The notes: generated by a model from the sequence alone, not told the origin. Positions 23,401 through 36,417 are shown, counted from the first letter of the stretch. The stretch: DNA of 64,000 nt from Ricinus communis (GCF_019578655.1 NC_063261.1:27693126-27757125); one strand, 5' to 3'. Made by a program: numbers and translations.

Positions 23401-24185
23401 TTAAATCCAAATTACAAACCCATCATAAGCATAAATAGATAGATATCTTTATTATGTAGCTCGTGATCTATCGGGTCTTCAATAAATCACGAAATTAATT
23501 AATTAATTAATTAAATTCTACACAATGAATTTATTCATTGGAGCTGGTAGTCTAGTTAAAAATTTAATACCAAAACCTAACCCTATCCCAGAACCCAACC
23601 CTACCTTGTTGTAAAGAGCACACGACACTTAGGATTTAATATTTGATGGGGTGCTAGGGCAGCACTAAATGAACATGCACTTGTTTTCTTTCTGTTTTTA
23701 GAGAAAGCACATTCATTTTGCTTCTCAAGTAAGACATTGAATTTGTGCTTTAGGTTTCGATTTCTTGACCAACAAACAATCAGAGGGCGGCTGTTGTAAC
23801 ATTTAATAAGGTTTTTACTCATATAGGATTATACACTATAACATTTATGTAAGGAAATTTAAGAATCTAGAAGCTCAAGACTTTTCCTCGCATGACCAAA
23901 ATGGTTTATGCATATAATTTATGATCTTTTGTGCTTCGTCTTTTCCCTTTCCTTCTTTGTCATAATTACGATTTAATTTTTGTTCTTTTTCGTGGAGGCC
24001 TAATGGATTCGATATCAAGTGAGGATATCAATCATGTTATATACTCCCTCATTGGTATTAAAAATTTAATGAATGTATATTCTGAATGAGCTTCAGTTAT
24101 ATCAGAATATCGTCCAATACAAAATACTAAATTGGATGTGTGGCCCCTCTTGGGGTAGTTAATTAGTTAATCAATGAGATAATGA
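20457..24185. other. AT-rich intergenic region, no gene recognised
   Basis: Long A/T-rich sequence with short chance ORFs only (for example 23123-23365 on plus and 23601-23822 on minus, neither with a recognisable family). The first part is the distal upstream region of the ABCG gene. A (TTAA)n-like run lies near 23493-23515. Confidence 0.5.
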
Positions 24186-24189
24186 TATA

Positions 24190-24512
24190 AATGGTTACTA
24201 AACCTTGCACTTAATTTCATTTTAATTATAAAATTTTAATTTTTTTCATTTCAGTTATCCAATTTTAATTTATCTCGATTTAGTCACTTTGCAAATAAAA
24301 AAATTGACAAGTGTTAAAAGCAACCAATAGAAAAAGAGTAATTAAGAATGAGAAATGTGATATGTGACATGTCAATTTCATATTGATAATGTGACAAAAT
24401 TATAACCAGAATTAAATTTAAATGATTGAAATTAAATAAATTAAATTTTGTAACCAAAATAAATTAAATTTTATGATCAAAATAAAACTAAGTGAAAAGT
24501 AAGTGATTCTTT
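24190..24512. mobile_element. MITE-like foldback element
   Basis: The left end (24194-24250, containing cacttaatttcattttaat) is matched in inverted orientation by the right end (24455-24512, reverse complement containing cacttagttttattttgat). The arms are roughly 50-60 bp with several mismatches, enclosing ~200 bp. There is no coding capacity. I could not define a clean target-site duplication, so family assignment is open. Confidence 0.5.
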
Positions 24513-27500
24513 ATATTATTATCCCTCCTTATATCAATTCTTATAACAAAGGAGAAGAAGAAGACATGATGACCTTTTTTTCATAATAATAATAGATTCT
24601 TTATTAATGAAATTTTTTAATGGGGAAAAACGCGATGACCCTTGACAATCCAATTTGGGTGTGTCAATGAGGATAATGTAATTTAATTTGTTTCTAGAAA
24701 TAGACTATGTTAACCTAAATTTAGCAAGTTTTACATAAGAGCTAACAAATTATAGACAAAAGTATGGTTGAGAGACTAGCTACTTGTACAAAACATGTAG
24801 TTGATAAAGCTAGCTCGAAGTTCTTTTGCAGTTCATCAAACTTTAGGGAAAAAGAAAAATGAAGGATAAAAAGATATTTTCTTCCTAATATAGTAACAAA
24901 AGGGTGATGGAAGAGGAAAGAAATTGAATTTATGAAATGAAGGGATGCATCCCACTGAATATCAAAGATTATACAAAATGAGAAAATCCAAACTCATTTT
25001 TAACAATAAAAAAAATTAACAAAAAAAAAAAAAAGAAGAGAAAGAAGGAAAAAGATTATAAAGAAGGAAAAAGATGAAAAGGGTAAGTTATGGAATCCAT
25101 AAACTTGCCTAAGCAACACTCATGATCTCTAAAAGAGGCAAGCCAAAGGAAGAGTGAAAACAAGAAGCATGACATTTTGGGTACATAGACAAATGAGATT
25201 GGTAGTTGATGTAGATAGGCTACCACCCCTTACCAAATTGCAAGCTAATCTTCACCTATTCTTAAAAGGGCTGCCTCTTAAGAAATCAATAATAATAATT
25301 CCAAGAAAGTCAAAAAACAGAAGATGGGCAAAACTATGTTGAAGGCATGTGAAAATGGGCAGCAATAGCACATGGACTTCGTTTCTCAACTGTTTTGTTT
25401 TCATTTTCTTTTGTTCTTTTTCTTGGTCAAAAGAATGGCTCTACAGTTTCAATTTTCCAAGGTTGGGTTGGGAGGCTGTCATATTGTTGTTACCTAACAT
25501 TTTCCTCTACATATTTTTTACCTTTTTCTTTTTTTATTAACTTTGGAATGTTCTTGTAGTTTGTATTGATGCTTGGGAAGAGTCAAATACATATAAAAAA
25601 ACACTATTTTATGCAAAATAAATAAGAACACATGCGGTCTTGATTTTCATAATTTTGTTTTGAATTATATGTATTCACCATGAATTATCTGCGTGCAGTA
25701 CAAATATTATGCATTTAAAATTATGAGATACCCAGCCAAGAAAAAAAGCTATAAAATATGTATATGATTCGATTAATTTTTAATTCTAAATATGTAACTT
25801 TCTAATAAATCAGTGTATAACTTCATTAATAAAATACAACACATTACTATAACAAAATTAATTTGTCAACCTAATGGTTATATGATAAAAGAGAAACACG
25901 GTCCATGTCACGTCAACAAAACTAGACTAAATTAACAAAACTAGACTAAATTAACATTAAGTTATATTATGTTTATTGACGGAAAAAAATTATATAATCC
26001 GATTCAGTAAAAAAATACCATATATTCATAAAGTTAAAAAAAGGCTAACTTATAAGTAATATTTCATTTTGTAATTTTCCCCAAATATTATGGGGACATG
26101 TAGAATTATTTATAGCATAAATGTGTTTTTTTACCTGCAATTATAAACCATACTTTTGGCAAGCGCACACAGAACATGTTGCAAAAGAAGAAACCATATA
26201 ATCATCACCGGTAATCATCACCCATATAGTAGAAGTCAAGAGTGACATAAGAAAACCCATATAATCATCACCGGTAATCTGCAGCTGTGAACCAAAATAA
26301 TTTGGGCAGAGGATTTGTGCATTAATATCTCCAGGATTTGATCCATTACAAAATAGTTTGGTGGTTACTGGCTTGTGTTGCATTTGGATGAAGAAAAATA
26401 AAAACAATAACCAAAGTTCATTCAATGCGTCAATTGCATTGGAAAAATAATGATTCCGTTTTGTTACTTACACATTTAAATTTGTTGAGTTCATGTCAGT
26501 GCATCCTACTTTAGTCAAAAAGAATCACCATGAACTTCTCAATTTCAAATCTCAACCCAAATCTTGGGTTACCAGATTATACTTTCTGCCATATTTTATG
26601 GCTTGACAGTTAAATCTCAGAAAAATATAAAATTCTTAAAGGTCAATATGCACAAGCTCAAAGAAGCTGCTTACTACATTAAAGAGCTAGAAGATGCAAA
26701 AAGAGGGCAAAAAGTTGATGAAAAGTGAAACTAGATTCTAACTTCTATGTTTTGATATTCAATTACCGACAGATCATGTGGATACGAGACAGACTATAAC
26801 CACAAACACTCCAAACCATGCTCTTTATGACTAATGACACAGACCTGATGTTGAATTGGCTAAAATATCTTACCAAATTCTTTGTTTTATGCCAATGGTT
26901 ACCAAACTTCTTCGGATGCCACCCAGCTTCCCTTTCATTGTAATAGCTAGGAGTGTGTAGAACCGAAATGAAACCGAAAAACTAAACTGGACTGACTAGT
27001 TTGGTTCGGTTAATATTTAAATTTCAGTTTAATACTAGACAAACCGAATAATAATATCTCGGTTCAATTTGGTTTTTATTTAAAAAAATTAGACTATTAC
27101 CAAACTCACCGAACTATGACTCCCTATGGGTCCTCTACATTGATTTGAAAGAACAGCCTTTATTTAGTTAAAAAGAATGTTGCAATAACTGTTAGTTTAG
27201 TTGTATGTCGCCGACTAACTTTGTCCCTATTTTATACACAATTTGTTAATAGTGATTGAAATACCGCCTGCTTATGCACTTGCTTTGACTAATTTCCAAC
27301 TGAAATCCCTATACTTCTCCATGATGAAAAGAATATATATGTATCTAAATGTATAAAATGGTGCATTGTTATAATCAAAACCCACATACAATTAAGAGCA
27401 TGAGAAAAACATTACGGTGTTAAATGCAGTGGCCACTAAAGATCCAATCCAAGTGTTTATTTAATATCTTTTGCTGGTAAATTTCAATAGCCTAACTTGA
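24513..27500. other. Intergenic region with short ORFs only
   Basis: No recognised gene. A less AT-rich patch at 25080-25540 holds two short plus-strand frames (25154-25342, 25349-25540) of unknown meaning. A minus-strand frame at 26425-26141 contains an imperfect direct repeat about 'ataatcatcaccggtaatc' (26196-26214 and 26257-26275). A short stretch near 26645-26728 reads NMHKLKEAAYYIKELEDAKRG, slightly bHLH-helix-like, with no further support. Confidence 0.4.
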
Positions 27501-27504
27501 TACA

Positions 27505-27620
27505 TTCTATATCATTAGCTCAAAGGACTCAATACCATTAGTTCAAAGAACTAATAGGAGAGCTTTACAGAGCTCGAGTGGAGATTCAGGTTCGAGCCCT
27601 CTCCCCATGATTAAAAAGAA
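27505..27620 (+). mobile_element. Possible tRNA-derived SINE relic
   Basis: GGTTCGAGCCC (27590-27600) fits the pol III B-box consensus. A TTAGCTCAAAGGAC stretch ~70 bp upstream resembles an A-box region. An A-rich tail-like segment follows. The full element and target duplications cannot be defined. Confidence 0.25.
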
Positions 27621-28775
27621 AATTAGTAGAAACAGTCATGAAAGAGTAATAATGCAGATGATATGTTATCAATCAATGTCAATGTAGGCTGCCAAGATCT
27701 AGGTTTCATTCATAGATCATCAAATATTTTTAGTAGATTTCCGAAGTTAAAAGATGAAAGAAGAGTTTTAAGGTGGCGGGGGCAACGGAGGATGTGTTGA
27801 TAGTGCATTTGTGATATTCTCTAGCTTGTTTTAAGATTGTAGGTCACGTGCTTGATAAAATGTTTAAGTGAGTTTTAATTAAAAAATGATTTCAGAAGAT
27901 GTTAACGCATAAAAGTATTTTGCTTTTGGTAATCTGTCTTCCTGTAGCTGTTTTAAGTGAGTGTCTCTTCAGCAACGAAAATCTACTTTGATGATTGACC
28001 AAAAAAACAAAAGATGCTAACAGATATAAGATGCATTGTGGGGATGTTTAATGTAATTGCAGAGAGACAGTGGAAGGTTTTGAGTTGTACTCAGTACTGT
28101 AACTTAAAAGTATTTGCATATCAATAGTTTAATGTAAAATAAGGATATAATCTTTTTTTTTTTGTGTATTTATTTGAAAATATATAACCTTTTTTTTGTG
28201 TGTGTATACTGGACAGTAGCTTACATTACCATATGAAGATTGCTGCATAACTGAGGGGAAAAGAAAAAAAAAAAAAAAAGAGAATTTAGGGGCAAACGAA
28301 TGTTTTAATTGGTTTTTGATGCCAATCACTTGCTTTCGCTCTCCTAAATTTGGGGCTAATTGTATAAATTTTGGTCTAATTTGACCAGAAAGCTGATTTT
28401 GGGGATAAACTTACAAAGATCACATCACAAAAAGACAGCAACTGTGAACTACAAAATAGGTGTGGGCCTCAATTCCAACCTACCTAATAGATTAGGAACT
28501 CACAAGTGTTATTCAATTGCCTAACAACATCAGCTATTAAAGAAAGTTGATATATAGTTAATGCCTTTTCTGCCTAAGCACATAGCTCGCATAATTCAGA
28601 AACATGGAACTTCAATTTACAGAAACTCTAAAGCATATACTAGCTGATGATAATCGGTTGAAATACTGAATCAGAAGTAATTTCAAACTCTTCACTGCCA
28701 AAATGCTTCATGTACCTCAACTCTGACAAAAATATTAATGATGAGGAAAAATACAATTGAGGCAAGCACTCACAT

Positions 28776-31504
28776 TCAATCATCAGAGAAGTTGACAGAA
28801 AGATCCCAATAGTGAGCAATATCGGCATCGGCAAACACTCTCCGAGCTGCAGCTTCAGTCACACACTCATATACAGAAAACTTATTGAAGCTCGATTTGG
28901 CAACACCGCCTTGCCACACCAACATACATTTGTTCACAGGCTTTTCCTCATTTTCATCATCATCTTCTTCTTCTTCTTCTTCTTCTTCTTCTTCTTCGTC
29001 TACAGCCTCAGCCCAGTTTATGCGCCTAAGCATTAGCTTCCCATACCTCTTAATGGATTTACTTCCTCCTTCGACAACCGCAACATTCATTCCTTCAGAA
29101 ATTACAGCACAGCCTGCCAAGCGGCTTTCATGAGCATTAACGTCCACTTTGAAACAGGTCTTCTTGTGTGAAAGGTCATTGATCTTGTAGACGGAAACAA
29201 TATAGTTTCTACAGAATTTGGATCGTCAAATAGCTTCCTCTCCTTCTTCTCGCGGCACTCAGCAGGAGTGAGTTTGCGTGCAATATTCCTGTCAATATGA
29301 GCTTGTTCACGCTCAGCAGCTGCAGTGCGAATTTCTTTCTCAAGTCTTGTGGGATCTTGTGTAGCTTCAGAGCCAAGAACTTTCATTAAATTGCTCATTT
29401 TAACTTTAGGTTTTGGTGGTTCAATCAAGCCTTGCCTAATCATCTCCTGTCTATCTTTTTCTCGAGCTAAACGACGCTGAGTACGAAGCTTCTTCTGCTC
29501 CTTCTTTGTTAGCTTCAGAGGCTGAGGTGGTGGAGGAGCTGGCTCAGCAGGGTGTTCAACGGGATGTGGGTGTTCTACATAGATTGTGATCTTCTCCATC
29601 TTCAGCTTGTCACTTATATTACAATCATCAATTTCATTATAAGTGCCACCAGACAGAAGTGGTGCATCCCTGAAACCCAGAAACCATAACCAGATTAAGT
29701 TTTGCCATCAATAAAAAGGAACATAATAACTGATAAAAGAACCAAGTGAGAGAACAAAGTGGAATAATACAATTAAAACTAGAAATTAAAGAATACCACA
29801 CAAGACTTCAGTTATTGGAGCAGCAGCTAATTTATGCCAATAGACATAGAAATAGGACTGTTAAAAAGACTAGCAAGTAGTGTAACAATATTCCACATAA
29901 TACCTACAATAAATCTGAACCACAATTTTAAGTCCTTAATCTTTTCTTTTACCATTTAAGTCTCTCTCTCTCACTCTCCGTGCGTGTGAGAAACAAGAGC
30001 AGAACTAGTCCCAGGCAAATGCAATAAAGGGCCAGAGCCCAGGATAAGAGCCAGCAAGGCCGCCTCAAATACTCAATGAACAATCATAATTAACAGAAGT
30101 TGAACATGAAGTGTAAATGGAAATTAAGCCTAATTGACAGTCCATCATTTGAATAATGAACTTACCACCACTCAATTTCAGGAATCAGTTCCTTAGGCTT
30201 TTCTTTGATTATAACTCTCTCTGATACCTCTATCAGATTGGGATTTATATCAGGAGCTACTTTTGCCTTTGCATGTAATGCTTGTCTTGCCTTCTTATCT
30301 TTTGCACTTTCTTCTCCAAATTGACTCTGTAATTACCAGATGAAAACCATAAAAACAGGTAGACATCAAATAAAATGAGGAAAGAGAAGAAAAGAGAGAG
30401 CAAAACGCACCTTAATTTTTATTATTTCAGCATCCTTTGCACCATTTTCCTTCCTCTACAAACTGGAAAGTCATCCGTTTGGGTCTCAAAAGCTTAATCT
30501 TATTTATACCCATTCTTGGATCAAAGTGAGGATCTGATTCAGGATCAACATCTAATTCAGGTTTAAGAAGCTGAAAAGCGTCCTTTTTCTGCTTGTTGAT
30601 GTTCACCTGTAAAGTTTATGACATAGTAACATGTGAAATTAATAATAAATAGTACAGATTTTAAAAAAATGGAAACCTAATCAGTATAATTTTTTAAGAA
30701 TAAACATACCTTCGGGGTGCTAAGGTTGCTTGGCTTAGTCAAATTCACAATATTTCCATGTTCATCTATTTCTCGGCCAAGTGCATCTATACGAAGAACA
30801 GGGGCCTTGATAGGCTTCTGGGCCACAGAAACTTCTGCTGGCACCTGTCCAGGGAACACGTTTATAAGAAGAGGAAACTCAGGGTCCTGACGAAATCCAA
30901 TTTTAGCAGCAAGCTCCTGCGCTCGCTTAACAGCTTCAATATTGGGTATACTAGCAAGTCCAGGTGATGAGCTTGGCAACGCCCCTGCTGCAACACTAGC
31001 AGCCGGTTTTGATGGAGCTGACCCTTGTGTAACTCCAATACCAGAAGACTGTGGTTTCATTACAGCTGGAGCTTTATTATCTGAACTTGAGTTAGCACCC
31101 TTGCTCAACTATGTCAGCAAATTTAACAAAGTTAACATGCTATAGAACATTCAAAAGAAATGACATCCAACTTTAAATTGTATGTGAACAAGTGACTGCA
31201 GGATAGCAAAAAGCCGATACATATGCCATAGTTGAAACTTACTTGTGGTATCTTCTTCAACTTCTCTGTGAGTTTCTTCTGCATTTGTAAAGCTTTTAGC
31301 TTTTGCCAAGGCATCAAGGGATAGAGTTCCACTTTTCCCAGCAGCTGAAGATGTCCCATCTGTACTAGATTTTCCAGGAACCTCATCAGATCTGGTAACA
31401 CTAACTCCCTTATTTTCATTTGTGCTACAAAGAGGATAAACATGGGCCATAGAGTTCTTAGCCACAATGCTTTCTGTCTTAGTGAATGATGCCTGGTCAG
31501 GACC
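28776..31504 (-). pseudogene. PRP3: PRP3 (U4/U6 snRNP splicing factor; RDM16) pseudogene, 5'-truncated and frameshifted
   Basis: Five exons with good splice signs can be traced: 31504-31243, 31108-30710, 30606-30411, 30326-30166 and 29669-28776. They encode the middle and C-terminal parts of PRP3, including the KKIPQ...NKAPAV region, FDPRMGINKIKLLRPKRM, ELIPEIEWWDAPLL, KLTKKEQKKLRTQRR and the C-terminal DUF1115 domain (GKLMLRRINW, then a Glu/Asp-rich run). PRP3 is a U4/U6 snRNP protein of the spliceosome; Arabidopsis RDM16 also affects DNA methylation. Three indels disrupt the frame: one extra base in the T4 run at 31294-31297, one extra at 30434-30435, and two extra near 29198-29201. The N-terminal exons are missing. 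Introns are retained, so it is not a processed copy. Confidence 0.85.
28971..28998. repeat. (CTT)n microsatellite inside the PRP3 last exon
   Basis: About nine CTT units. On the minus strand they encode a poly-Glu tract within the acidic part of the PRP3 C-terminus. Confidence 0.9.
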
Positions 31505-31642
31505 CTAAAAAGATCAAATTAAATAAGCATGTTAACATTATAACCTACGATATATCAGCAGCATTTAGGAAGGGCGTTGAGATCAGCAGAATGAAAACTA
31601 AGGAACTACCACAGAGATCAATGAACTTTTATAAGAATAATG

Positions 31643-31941
31643 GTGATACTAATAATAATCATCAGCAACAGTTCCACAAAATAAAGTATTTAAGCACCGG
31701 GCATCACCGTACAAAGATCAAATTAGATTACCTTCTAGTACATACCTAAAGCCTATAGCAAATGAGGCTTAATCACAAATCTCATATCCTATTCATATTA
31801 TCCTTGTAATTCTACTACTATCTAATTCAAGCATTATGGAAAACCAATTCAAGAACATAAGAGAGGAGGAGATTAGGTGATAAAGCAAAACCATAAGAAG
31901 AAAATGGTAATTATAGTTCTACTACTAATAATAATAATGGT
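31643..31941. repeat. PRP3 intron segment, tandem unit 1
   Basis: The unit begins gatactaataataatcatc and is repeated with ~90% identity at 37331-37625, with the Copia element lying exactly at the junction. A third, inverted and more diverged copy is at 37742-38128. Confidence 0.8.
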
Positions 31942-31946
31942 GATAC
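31942..31946. repeat. Target-site duplication of Copia 1, left (GATAC)
   Basis: GATAC lies directly before the left LTR and again directly after the right LTR (37331-37335). A 5-bp duplication is usual for Copia integration. Confidence 0.75.
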
Positions 31947-32095
31947 TGTCAAGATTTGGGAGAGAAAAAAGTTTTTATTTTTTCTTAAACATGTTTTTTT
32001 TACAATGTTTGTTATATACACAAAAAAAAAAAAAAAAACATTACACTAGCTTTACATGTGTCTAGCTCTTATTGGTTACCGTACATATTCTATTA
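31947..32095 (-). repeat. Copia 1 3' LTR
   Basis: 149 bp. Plus-strand termini are TGTCAAG and CTATTA, that is, TG...TA instead of the usual TG...CA. It has a long A run (32022-32038) that is shorter and interrupted in the other LTR. Confidence 0.9.
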
Positions 32096-32107
32096 GCCCC
32101 CCTCAAG
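32096..32107 (-). other. Copia 1 polypurine tract
   Basis: The minus strand reads CTTGAGGGGGGC directly before the 3' LTR, the usual primer for plus-strand DNA synthesis. Confidence 0.75.
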
Positions 32108-33492
32108 TTGGAGCATAAAGATTCTGGATGCCCAACTTGGAAATGGAAGCTTGGAACAGAGTTGTAGGAAGAGGCTTTGTAAAGGAATCAGCCAGTTGTT
32201 TTGATGAAGGGACTGGCATAAGATTGATGATGCCACGTTGAATTTTCTCTCGGATGAGGTGGCAATCGATTTCTATATGCTTGATCCTCGCATGATATAC
32301 AGGATTCTCGGTAATTCTGATGGCAGATAAGTTGTCACAATACAGATTTGCTGGAGAAAAGGGAAGCTGCAAATCCTGAAGGAGAAAGTGAAGCCATTGT
32401 ATCTCACATGTCACTGCAGCTATAGCTCTATATTTTGCTTCACTTGAAGAGCGTGAGACTATTTGTTATTTCTTTGACTTCCATGAGATCAATGCTGAAC
32501 CGAGAAAAACACAGAACCCAGTGATGGACTTTCGGGAATCAGGGTATGAAGCCCAATCAGAATCACTGAAAGCTTTAAGCCGGAGATCACCTATTGTTGG
32601 GAAAAGTAAGCCCTGTCCTAGAGTCCCTTTCAAATACCAGAGAACTTTATGAGCTAAGGTCAAATGAATATCTGTAGGGGCTTGAAGGAACTGAGATAAC
32701 TGTTGTACTGCATATGCTATGTCAGGCCTAGTATGGGTTAGGTACAGCAGCTTGCCAATTTCTCAGTGGATGCTATCGGTGTCAGTACTAGTTTTGCTCT
32801 GAGAAAACCAATCTCTTGCAAAAGGTCTAAAGTGTATTTTCTATGGCATAGATTAATACCGGTTTTGGACCTGGCAACCTCTAATCCAAGAAAATTTTTT
32901 AGTTCTCCAAGATCCTTAATTTGGAAAGTATCATGCAGGAATCTTTTTATCTTTACAATTTCTGTCATGTTCGAACTTGCTAAGACAATGTCATCCACAT
33001 AGATAGCTAATGAAATTTGATCCAGTACCTTTGGTAAAGAGAGAGGAGTCTGATGTAGGCTGTTAGCTTTTCATTCCATTGCTTGCTTGCTTGTTTCAAT
33101 CCATACAAGCTCTTCTTTAGTTTGCAAATAGTATTGGTCTACGTAGGTTGAAAATCAGGGAGCAAATCCATGTAGATCTCCTCTTGTAAGTCACCATGCA
33201 AAAAGGCGTTGTTGATATCAAGTTTAAAAGGTTCAGTCTGCACGGCAGCCTCTACCATAAGAATTCTGATTGTGGTGATCTTTGCTACAGGATTAAATGT
33301 ATCGAGAAAGTCAATTCCAGACCTTTGAGTGTATCCCTTAGCCACAAGCCTTGCTTTATATCTTTCTAGAGTTCCATCAGCTTTAAGCTTTGTTTTATAC
33401 ACCCATTTACAACCAATAGTCTGCTTGCCCTTGGGTAAAGGAACTAATTCCCAGGTATTACTTTCTTCTAAAGCAGCTATTTCTTCAGCCAT
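32103..33492 (-). pseudogene. Copia 1 reverse transcriptase-RNase H (broken)
   Basis: The 33492-33139 piece carries the Copia RT start ([21 protein letters not shown] shortened here; then [14 protein letters not shown]). A stop or deletion follows at ~33139-33002. The catalytic YVDD is at ~32990-33001. RNase H follows with SDSDWASYPDSRKSITGF (near 32550) and, after a frame break near 32466, the C-terminal part with YCDNLSAI and HARIKHIEID. Several breaks make it inactive. Confidence 0.85.
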
Positions 33493-33522
33493 TGCTTGTT
33501 TCCAACAAGTATGTGAGATTGC

Positions 33523-34650
33523 CTAATTATAATGTTTTGGTTCAGGTAATATTGATGTATTACATATATAGGACTGGAACTGAGGTGGAATCTTTTCATA
33601 AGATAGAACTTGAGAAATACAATGTAGTGTGGTTCTAGGTTTGGACAAAGAAACTTCAACATCATGAAATTTTGATGGTAGGTGAATATTTCTAGCAGGT
33701 CTGGGAGAGAGTTGAGGAATAATAGTTGAATTAATTGGAGGAGACTGTATTTCAACAGTAGATGAATGGAGTGGATCAACTGTGTGTGAATCTGCCTTTT
33801 TGAAATCTTCAAGTGAACTTTCATTTTGATAAACAGGAATAAGAACATCATTGGATGGTATTGTAGCAAAAATCTCTTTAAACGGGAACTTGTTTTCTGT
33901 AAACGTTACATCACTAGAAACAAAAATGCTTTTATTCTCTAAATTGTATACTCTGTAACCTTTAGTGTTTTTAGGAAAACCAATGAAAACACACTTGATT
34001 GCTCTAGGATGCATTTTTGTCGTAGGATGAGGTAAAACAGAAGCAAATGCTAAACAACTAAAGACTTTAAGCTGATCATAAGAAGGTTTGACCTTAAAAA
34101 GGATCTCAAAAGGAGTAGACTGGTTTAAAGCTGGTGTTGGGGTCCTGTTAATTAAAAAGGTAGCATGCAGGACACAATCAATCCAAAAACAAAGAGGGAG
34201 ATTGGCTTGAATCCTTAAACTCCGTGCAACAGAGAGAATATGCTGGTGTTTTCTCTCAACAATACTATTTTGTTGAGGTGTATAGGTACAAGAAGTTTGG
34301 TGAACAATCCCTTTTGATTTGTAAAAATCGGTCAATTTCAAATTATTTCCCCTTATGGATTCTAAAGCATTTAATCTTGACTGAAAACTGAGTTTCAACA
34401 AAATGGTAAAAATCAATGATTAAATGTCTAGCTTCTAACTTAAGCTTCATAGGATAAATCCATAGGAATCTGCTCTTGTCATCAACTACGGTTCAAAAAT
34501 ATGAATTACCATATATACTTTTGACAGGAAAGGGTCCCCAAATGTCTAAATGAACAAGATCAAAAATTGAAGTAGAAAAAGAATTACTAATAGGAAAAGT
34601 GGGCCTTTTTTGTTTAGCCAAATGACAAACTTCACATTCAAAGTAATTAT
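33523..34650 (-). pseudogene. Copia 1 integrase (broken)
   Basis: The open piece 34416-33523 holds the catalytic Glu region (QQNSIVERKHQHIL) and the INRTPTPAL and KVFSCLAF blocks of Copia integrases. It is followed by a long variable Ser/Pro-rich connector to RT. The upstream integrase core between 34650 and 34417 is interrupted by a stop. Confidence 0.8.
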
Positions 34651-34656
34651 CATTAA

Positions 34657-36417
34657 TCACACAACATTATGAAACTTATCAAGAGATTTCATTACTTGTT
34701 TAGAAGGGTGGCCTAGTCTGTTATGCCACAGAGTAAAAGCAACGACATTACAACTAACAGGAAATGAATTTAAAAACTTCTCACTATCTTCTTGTTGTAA
34801 AAGCTGATACAATCCATTCACTTGCTTAGCTATACCAGTCATCTTCCAAAGTTTCATGTCCTGAATATAACAAAAGTTGGAAGAAAAAATGAGAGAATAA
34901 AGGTTGTTTTTAGTTAACTGCGAAGTAGAGATGAGATTAAAAGCAAAGTCTGGTATGTAGAAAACCCTATGAAGAATCAAAGAGGGTGATAATTCTATAG
35001 TGCCTATACGTGTAACCTGAACTAATTCATTATTAAGCAACTTCACATTTTTGTCAAAAACTTTGTAATGCCTTTTGAAAAAACTGAGAGAATTAGTAAT
35101 GTGATCGGTAGCTCCTGAATCTGCAATCCATTTCCTATTGTAGAATTGCTTATAACAACATAGGACAATACCTTTTTCAGCAATAGGATCGAAGACAGAG
35201 GATAAAGCATTGATCTGAGAGTTGGCTGCATTATGAGAATTAACTGCCTTTTCTTGAATTATTGACATCAAACTATTATACTGATCCTTTGTAAAAGTAA
35301 TAGGACCATCATCACCAGATTTGTTAAAAGAGTTATGATTGTCATAATTCATATGATATGCCAACTGTTCAGTAGTTAAAAAATTATTATCGTCAGAAGG
35401 AAAAGATGCAACCTGGTTTGTAGAATTCTGAAAATTCTTGGTTGTTCCCTTGTATCCTGATGGGAATCCATTCTTTCTGTAACACTTGTCAACAGGATGC
35501 CCATACATTCCATAGGAAGTGCAGGTAGGCTTCTTGGCCCTATTGTTTGGAAAAATTCCATAATTGCCAAAAAATCTCTTTTGACTATTACCAAGGTTGA
35601 GTTGTTGGTTTCCCATCTTCGGCCTAAAACCATTCATATTCTTCAAGTGTTGATTATGTCCAAGGTTAAAACCGGTTGCTCTACTTCCAGTATTTATGTT
35701 GAATTTCCCAGCAAGCAGTATATTTGAGTCACAAGAAACTATAGCAGCACTCAAAGACCTTTCATGTTGAATCACAATAGCAAAGATTTCATTCACAAGG
35801 GGCATTGGTTTCATCATAAGAATTTGAGACCTTTGGACAGAAAAGTTCACATTTAACCCTTTAAGAAACTTTAGGATGAAATCTTGTTTCCTATACTTAT
35901 TAGCAGAACATTCACAAGCATGTAGAGGTCTCAAATTACATATCTCATCCCATAAGATCTTCAAGTGGGTATGATAAGCAGTAACAAAAAGGATACCTTG
36001 TTGCAAAAAGAAGAATTCCTATTGAAGATCAGAAATCCTTATAAGGTCCCCTTGTGAAAAGCGATCATATAAGTCTGCCCAAAGATCATATGCATAGTCC
36101 AGCCACATTACACTTTGCCCAATTTTTGTATTAAGGGACCTCTGTAACCAAGAAAGCACAAGATTGTTGCATTTCAACCAAGCGTTGTAAGAAGGATCCT
36201 CTTCCCTGGGAACCTTAATTGAACCATTAACAAATCGAAATTTGTTCTTTGAAATCAAAGACATCTTCATAGATCGTGCCCAGCTATAATAGTTGTTGCC
36301 AATTAATTGAGAGGAGGTTAACATGAGAGCTGGATTTTCATTTGGGTGGATATAGTATTCACTATTCTAATCATCGATTTTAAAAGTTTGTGTAGAATTA
36401 AAATCTTTAGTAGCCAT
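34657..36417 (-). pseudogene. Copia 1 gag-protease segment (broken)
   Basis: Gag starts at ATG 36417-36415. It has an early stop near 36367, an open stretch 36324-36019 and, after an in-frame TAG at 36021-36019, a 449-codon stretch to 34657. The latter has a zinc-knuckle relic (CTSYGMYGHPVDKC, second Cys replaced by Tyr), the protease active site DSGATDHI near 35120, and the pre-integrase motif LWHNRLGHPS near 34720. Confidence 0.85.

Noticed and set aside
26645..26728. bHLH-like helix (HKLKEAAYYIKELED)
   Set aside because: Only ~20 residues, no basic region or first helix upstream; could be chance.
28885..29133. Plus-strand ORF with long Ser run
   Set aside because: Antisense reading of the (CTT)n tract in the PRP3 last exon.
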